This document shows positions 7,125 through 11,582 of a DNA stretch of 11,582 nucleotides, in pieces. This DNA is from UBA8106 sp964569695 (GTDB taxonomy: Bacteria; Acidobacteriota; Vicinamibacteria; Vicinamibacterales; UBA823), in assembly GCA_964569695.1 (NCBI GenBank), contig CAZMUA010000030.1:1-11582 (forward strand), written 5' to 3'. Numbering within the stretch: position 1 is the first letter of the stretch; each line of letters begins with the position of its first letter. The notes under the pieces were generated by a model. The model was not told the DNA's origin, did no database searches, and was given only the letters and a program-made list of their open reading frames with translations. The position numbers and the translations under genes are program-made.

Positions 7125-10100
7125 ATGCGTCTATATTTGAAACTGGTTGTATCGCTGGTTATCTTGACAGCCGGCCCAGGAAGACTTGTCGCGCAGGACG
7201 TGTTTTCTCCGAATCTCTTCGAGGGGTTGGAGTACCGAATGATCGGACCGTCGCGTGGCGGACGTGTTACTGCGGTTGCTGGTCATCGGGATCAACCGTC
7301 GACCTTCTATATGGGCGCGAGTGGTGGAGGCGTCTGGAAGACTACAGATTATGGCCAGCGGTGGTACAACATTTCAGATGGCTTTTTCGAAACTGGTTCA
7401 ATCGGCGCCATTAGTGTCGCGGAGTCTGATCCAAACATTATTTATGTTGCTACTGGTTCGGACGGTTTACGGAGTAACGTCATTATCGGGAAAGGTGTTT
7501 ATAAGTCCATCGATGCGGGAACAAGTTGGCAGCATGTAGGTCTTACTGCCACTGGTAATTCAGGCGCGGTCCTGATTCACCCACGCAATCCTGACCTTGT
7601 CTATGTAGCAGCGATTGGCAATCCATTTATTGCGAATCCCGATCGAGGCGTGTACCGAACACAGAATGGCGGTCAGTCATGGGAGCAAGTGCTATTTATT
7701 TCCGAACAGACTGGAGCCGTCGACTTGGAATTTGTGCCAGACAATCCTGATGAGATCTACGCCACAATGTGGCTGGCTGAGCGGAAACCTTGGACCATTA
7801 TTAGTGGTGGACACGAAGGTGGCGTCTACAAATCAACTGATGGTGGTGATAACTGGCTGCCATTAACTAACGGACTACCAACCGGCTTGCGCGGTAAGGC
7901 TGATCTCGCGGTATCAGCAGCCGACCCTGACCGCGTCTATGTCTTGATTGAAGCACCGTCAAATGAAGGCGGTGTCTACCGTTCTGATGATCGGGGAGCA
8001 CGTTGGGAGCAGGTAACAGATTTCCAGCCCATTATTAATAGGCCGTTCTACTACTGCAATCTCGAAGCGCATCCGACGAACCCCGACATTCTATGGGGTA
8101 TGGCTGAAGGGCAGTGGATGTCTCAGGATGCCGGTCAAACATGGAGTCGCGTCACCGTACCGCACGGCGATAACCACGACATGTGGATCAATCCAGACAA
8201 CCCAGACATCTTTATTCAGTCGAATGATGGCGGTGCTAATGTCACTCTTAACGGTGGCAGGACTTGGTCGACTCAGGATAATCAACCGACGGCTGAACTA
8301 TACCAGGTTGATATTAGCGAGGAATTTCCATATCGGTTATTTGCAGGTCAACAAGACAACTCGACAATTTCCATGCCAAGTTTACCGCCACGGCGAATGC
8401 CTGGCGGACACACGGCACTCTGGGAATCGGTTGGTGGCTGTGAGACCGGACCAGTTGTACCGAAGCCTGATGATCCGGACATTGTTTATGCGAACTGCAA
8501 GGGTCGATTTGGACTCTTTAATCGACGGACAGGACAGGAACAACAGTACTACGTTGGCTTCTGGAACATTTATGGACATAACCCGCGCGACTTAGCCTAT
8601 CGGTTTCAACGGGTTGCCCCAATTCATGTATCTCCCCATGATCCGAATCGCGTGTATCACACTTCGCAGTTTGTGCACGTGACCGAGGATGGTGGGCAGA
8701 CGTGGGAAACGATTTCACCGGACCTAACAGCGTTCACGCCAGAAACACAGGTGGTTTCTGGGTCGCCAATCACCATTGATGTTACCGGTGAAGAACATTT
8801 CAGTGTCATCTATGAAATTCAGGAATCGCCCCATGAAAAAGGTGTGATCTGGGTTGGCGCTAATGACGGACCGGTTCACGTGACACGCAACAATGGACAA
8901 ACGTGGACCGACGTTACCCCTCCAAATCTTGGCGCCTATGGCCGCGTTCAAACCATTGAGGTGTCGCCTCATGATCCGGCTACGGCATATGTTGCGATTT
9001 TACGCTACCAACTTGGTGATTTTTCGCCGTATGTGTATCGAACCAACGATTATGGAAACAACTGGACACGAATCACCACAGGCAATAATGGCATTCCGGC
9101 AGATCATCCTGTACGCGTTGTTCGAGAAGATCCGGATCGTGAAGGCCTGCTCTATGCCGGTACAGAGTTTGGCATGTTCATATCGTTCGATGCAGGGACG
9201 CGGTGGCAGTCATTGCAACTCAACCTTCCGGCCACCCCAGTTTCCGACATGAAAATCGTGAGCCAAGACCTAGTGTTGTCGACGATGGGACGCGGTTTTT
9301 GGATTCTGTATAATTTACTGCCGTTGCACGAAGTGTCCGACGAGGTTGCTGGTTCCGAGGTGCATCTGTATGAAGTACGCAACCCGTATCGCCTCTATGC
9401 TGCACGAAGGTTCCGCGACCCTGGCCCGGATGAACCCCAATATCCTAATCCCGGCGCACGCGTTGATTACTATCTTGCGTCTGAACCCTCCGGTGAGGTT
9501 CGCCTTGAGATATTGAATGCTAACGGCGATGTGGTACGTGCGTTTTCAAGCGAGAAAGCGAAAAGTGCAATTCAATTTTCTGATTCTATTCGAATGGGGA
9601 ACTGGTCACTTGCCGGTGCTGGTACGCCACAGTTGCCAAAGACAGCGGGCATGCACCGCTTTGCCTGGGACCTGCGACACGCCGGACCATGGTCTCAATC
9701 CTTACAACAGTCGGGTGGGAATGGACCAATGGTTGCGCCTGGTTTATACCAGGCACGACTCTCAGTTGGAAGCTCGAGTCAGGTCGTATCGTTTGAAGTG
9801 TTGATGGACCCTCGGATTGAAGAAGAAGGTAAGGTTACGCTAGCTAACGTACAGGCACAGGTAAAACTGAGTCTCGACGTGAGAAACGCACTGAGTGACG
9901 CGCGTCTAGCTGTGGCTAAGTTGGACGAAGCGCAGGCCAACTCGCCTGATGATGTTATGCAAGCGCTCCTCGAGATCCGAGATCAGCTAGTAACCGCATC
10001 ACGCCGATATTCTCGACCGATGTTAGTCGATCAGCTCAACTATTTGTACTCGGGCTTGACGCGAGCCGATCAACAGCCTGGCAAGGATGCTATTGATCGT

Positions 10101-10184
10101 TATCAGGAGTTGAATAGCATGCTTAGTGACTACATCGGGCGACTTGAACAGGTATTACGTACCCAGAGTGTGGCTGATGATTAA
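7125..10184 (+). CDS. Large exported Asp-box (BNR/VPS10-sortilin-like) beta-propeller protein
   Basis: The 1019-residue product has a signal peptide with likely cleavage at LVA|Q24. Eleven Asp-box motifs of the type S/T-x-D/N-x-G-x-x-W are visible: 74-80, 128-135, 179-186, 237-244, 287-294, 333-340, 374-381, 520-527, 587-594, 640-647 and 687-694. They predict one or two propellers filling residues about 30-730, as in sortilin (VPS10) or xyloglucanase-like folds. The GPSRGGRVTAVAGH start (41-54) and the MGRGFWIL motif (721-728) are, from memory, typical of 'VPS10/glycosyl hydrolase' proteins common in Acidobacteriota, Gemmatimonadota and Bacteroidetes. Residues about 780-893 look like a beta-sandwich of FlgD type (HRFAWDLRHAGP, VAPGLYQARLSVG), and 900-1012 are helical. 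I cannot identify glycosidase catalytic residues, so the glycosyl-hydrolase name should not be taken as function. GGGAGG at 7110-7115 supports the ATG. The cyclotransferase gene follows on the same strand. Confidence 0.88.
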   Translation: MRLYLKLVVSLVILTAGPGRLVAQDVFSPNLFEGLEYRMIGPSRGGRVTAVAGHRDQPSTFYMGASGGGVWKTTDYGQRWYNISDGFFETGSIGAISVAESDPNIIYVATGSDGLRSNVIIGKGVYKSIDAGTSWQHVGLTATGNSGAVLIHPRNPDLVYVAAIGNPFIANPDRGVYRTQNGGQSWEQVLFISEQTGAVDLEFVPDNPDEIYATMWLAERKPWTIISGGHEGGVYKSTDGGDNWLPLTNGLPTGLRGKADLAVSAADPDRVYVLIEAPSNEGGVYRSDDRGARWEQVTDFQPIINRPFYYCNLEAHPTNPDILWGMAEGQWMSQDAGQTWSRVTVPHGDNHDMWINPDNPDIFIQSNDGGANVTLNGGRTWSTQDNQPTAELYQVDISEEFPYRLFAGQQDNSTISMPSLPPRRMPGGHTALWESVGGCETGPVVPKPDDPDIVYANCKGRFGLFNRRTGQEQQYYVGFWNIYGHNPRDLAYRFQRVAPIHVSPHDPNRVYHTSQFVHVTEDGGQTWETISPDLTAFTPETQVVSGSPITIDVTGEEHFSVIYEIQESPHEKGVIWVGANDGPVHVTRNNGQTWTDVTPPNLGAYGRVQTIEVSPHDPATAYVAILRYQLGDFSPYVYRTNDYGNNWTRITTGNNGIPADHPVRVVREDPDREGLLYAGTEFGMFISFDAGTRWQSLQLNLPATPVSDMKIVSQDLVLSTMGRGFWILYNLLPLHEVSDEVAGSEVHLYEVRNPYRLYAARRFRDPGPDEPQYPNPGARVDYYLASEPSGEVRLEILNANGDVVRAFSSEKAKSAIQFSDSIRMGNWSLAGAGTPQLPKTAGMHRFAWDLRHAGPWSQSLQQSGGNGPMVAPGLYQARLSVGSSSQVVSFEVLMDPRIEEEGKVTLANVQAQVKLSLDVRNALSDARLAVAKLDEAQANSPDDVMQALLEIRDQLVTASRRYSRPMLVDQLNYLYSGLTRADQQPGKDAIDRYQELNSMLSDYIGRLEQVLRTQSVADD

Positions 10185-10245
10185 TGCAGCACAAAACGAC
10201 GGATGCGATTTGAGGGCGATTCGCTCGAAACAAATGTTCAAGTCC

Positions 10246-10251
10246 GAGGAG
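10246..10251 (+). promoter_or_regulatory. Shine-Dalgarno site deciding the GTG start of the cyclotransferase
   Basis: GAGGAG lies 9 nt before GTG at 10261. The open frame continues back to 10126, inside the Asp-box gene, but the upstream ATG codons (10126 and 10234) have no such site and would bury the signal peptide. Confidence 0.65.
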
Positions 10252-10260
10252 CCGATACCT

Positions 10261-11052
10261 GTGCGATGGACGCCCACAATGCTGTCGTTTGCGATCAGTG
10301 TTGTTGTGACGTGTAGTTTAGTATTCCAGTCATCTGTCTTAGGGGGAGCCCAGAGAGCTTCTAGCAAGGGATATGAAGTCATTAATGTGTATCCACACGA
10401 TCCAGAAGCTTTCACTCAGGGGCTGTATTTTGACGATGGCTTTCTCGTGGAGGGTACTGGACGTTACGGTCGTTCATCAATCCGGAAAATAGAGCTTGAG
10501 ACAAGTCGCATCGTCGAACAAGTCGACCTTCCCTCATGGTTATTTGGTGAAGGGATTACGGAGTTTGGCGGCTTACTGTACCAGCTAACCTGGGTTGCTC
10601 ATACGGGCTTTATTTATGACGCTGACACCTTCGACCGTCGCGGACAATTTAGTTACAACACGGAGGGATGGGGGTTAACCCACGACGATCGCCATCTGGT
10701 GATGAGTGATGGATCGGCGTGGCTGTATTTTCTTGATCCTCAGTCATTCACTGAAGCGCGTCGCGTTCTCGTCCATGACAGTTTAGGACCCATCGATCAA
10801 CTCAATGAGCTGGAATTTATCAACGGAGAGATTTGGGCAAACGTGTGGCATCAAGACGAGATCCTGCAGATCGATCCAGTGTCTGGTTCGGTTAACGGTA
10901 GGATTGATTTGTCAGGGTTATTGCCTCAAGATTACCCGATAGATCCCGAAGGTGTTTTGAATGGCATTGCCTATGATGCTGAGGGCGACCGCCTGTTTGT
11001 GACGGGTAAATTGTGGCCATCCGTGTTCGAAATCCGTGTCACTGATCCGTGA
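10261..11052 (+). CDS. Glutaminyl-peptide cyclotransferase (glutamine cyclotransferase, plant/bacterial type)
   Basis: From GTG 10261 the product has 263 residues, the usual size for this family. It converts N-terminal Gln of peptides to pyroglutamate with release of ammonia. A signal peptide or N-terminal anchor (core about 8-22) ends in GGA|Q31, so the enzyme should act outside the cytoplasm. Family motifs run in order: FTQGLYFDDGFLVEGTGRYG (51-70, with the conserved Glu64), FGEGIT (95-100), LTWVAHTGFIYD (109-120), TEGWGLT (134-140), SDGS (149-152), LNELEFINGEIWANVW (181-196), DPEGVLNGIA (228-237) and TGKLWP (248-253). This is the five-bladed propeller type with no zinc, unlike the animal enzyme. 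It is 76 bp downstream of the Asp-box gene and 33 bp upstream of the permease gene. Several neighbouring exported proteins would have N-terminal Gln after cleavage and are possible substrates. VVTC resembles a lipobox but has Thr before Cys. Confidence 0.93.
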   Translation: MRWTPTMLSFAISVVVTCSLVFQSSVLGGAQRASSKGYEVINVYPHDPEAFTQGLYFDDGFLVEGTGRYGRSSIRKIELETSRIVEQVDLPSWLFGEGITEFGGLLYQLTWVAHTGFIYDADTFDRRGQFSYNTEGWGLTHDDRHLVMSDGSAWLYFLDPQSFTEARRVLVHDSLGPIDQLNELEFINGEIWANVWHQDEILQIDPVSGSVNGRIDLSGLLPQDYPIDPEGVLNGIAYDAEGDRLFVTGKLWPSVFEIRVTDP

Positions 11053-11085
11053 ATGTCCGAGTTCTTCACGAGAGACGCCATCTAA

Positions 11086-11582
11086 ATGCGATTCATGTCA
11101 TTAACCGAAAAACTGGATGCCATAAACGAATTCGACCGGCAACCAGTAAGTGCAGATCGTATCCAAGGTTCAGGCACGTTTGTTGCGCTTTTCGCTGGGG
11201 AACATATAGCGGGTACTGAATTTGTTATTGGTCCACTGTTTGTGGCACACGGTGTGACCGCTACCGATTTATTCGGAGGCTTAATTGTCGGCAACCTACT
11301 GGCCGTGTTGAGCTGGGCGTTCTTTGTTGCCCCAATCGCTGTCCGAACTCGGTTAAACCTCTACTGGCAGCTCCGCAAGGTCACCGGCCCACAGCTCCTG
11401 TTTGTCTACAACATTGTAAACGCACTGATGTTCTGTTTTTTAGCGGGTGCAATGATCTCAGTAGCAGCAACGGCTGTTGGTCTTCCCTTTGATATGACGA
11501 TGCCAGGCTTAAATGATCGTTATCCGAATAGTGTGTCGTGGGTGATCGTCGTGGGCTTAGTTGGAGCAGTTGTTACAGGATT
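11086..11582 (+). CDS. Purine/cytosine-permease-like (NCS1-type) transporter, N-terminal 165 residues only
   Basis: The gene runs off the window end after 165 codons. A cytoplasmic N-terminus (DAINEFDRQPVSADRI, 11-26) precedes hydrophobic segments at about 30-56, 61-86, 101-133 and 149-165. The sequences FAGEHIAGTEFVIG (36-49), GLIVGNLLAVLSW (65-77), APIAVRTRLNLYW (82-94) and YNIVNALMFCFLAGAM (108-123) resemble, from memory, transporters annotated as purine-cytosine permease-related in several environmental phyla. They likely exchange or symport nucleobases or similar small solutes with a cation; the real substrate is not readable here. The codon before ATG 11086 is an in-frame TAA, so the start is this ATG or the one at 11095; neither has a strong Shine-Dalgarno. 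It follows the cyclotransferase by 33 bp on the same strand, which suggests shared transcription. Confidence 0.75.
   Translation, partial: MRFMSLTEKLDAINEFDRQPVSADRIQGSGTFVALFAGEHIAGTEFVIGPLFVAHGVTATDLFGGLIVGNLLAVLSWAFFVAPIAVRTRLNLYWQLRKVTGPQLLFVYNIVNALMFCFLAGAMISVAATAVGLPFDMTMPGLNDRYPNSVSWVIVVGLVGAVVTG

Noticed and set aside
8128..8595. 155-codon open frame on the plus strand inside the Asp-box gene
   Set aside because: It lies wholly within a well-supported gene in another frame, has no recognisable motif or ribosome binding site, and is rich in residues expected from a frame-shifted reading.
10126..10260. Upstream extension of the cyclotransferase frame overlapping the Asp-box gene by 59 bp
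   Set aside because: No Shine-Dalgarno at ATG 10126, the extra residues do not resemble the family, and GTG 10261 with GAGGAG gives a normal signal peptide and family length.

Overview
The window holds nine protein-coding genes, two of them cut by its edges, and no RNA gene, insertion sequence or CRISPR array that I can see. Base composition is balanced (near 50% GC by eye). Several families together suggest a Gram-negative, probably environmental bacterium: a DUF5117-type zinc metalloprotease, a large Asp-box (BNR/sortilin-like) protein, an NHL-repeat lipoprotein, a VCBS/FG-GAP propeller, a bacterial glutaminyl cyclase and a HupE/UreJ-like membrane protein. This mix recalls Acidobacteriota (Vicinamibacterales-like) or Gemmatimonadota. 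That placement is inference from gene content, not from a marker gene.

Layout. Positions 1-993 (minus) carry the N-terminal part of the exported metalloprotease. A divergent intergenic region (994-1166) with a perfect 16-bp palindrome separates it from a plus-strand pair: an exported tyrosine-phosphatase-like protein (1167-1709) and an M20 metallopeptidase (1731-2861). Two minus-strand genes follow, an exported VCBS propeller (2899-4059) and an NHL propeller lipoprotein (4209-5450), with a strong terminator-like hairpin (4142-4178) between them. A second divergent region (5451-5656) leads to a HupE/UreJ-like protein (5657-7033). Next come an 11-repeat Asp-box protein (7125-10184), a glutaminyl-peptide cyclotransferase (10261-11052) and the start of a purine/cytosine-permease-like transporter (11086 to the window end). 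The last three are co-directional and could form one transcription unit.

The genes share an export theme. Seven of nine products carry a signal peptide or lipoprotein signal, and four are predicted beta-propellers of four different types. The most interesting link is that four of the predicted signal-peptidase cleavage sites fall at Ala|Gln: metalloprotease, phosphatase-like protein, Asp-box protein and the cyclase itself. Mature proteins would then begin with Gln, the substrate of the glutaminyl cyclase encoded here. This resembles the pyroglutamate 'Q-rule' described for Bacteroidetes and may be the same system in another phylum. Three genes appear to start at GTG codons chosen by good Shine-Dalgarno sequences, which shortens two open reading frames relative to their longest form.
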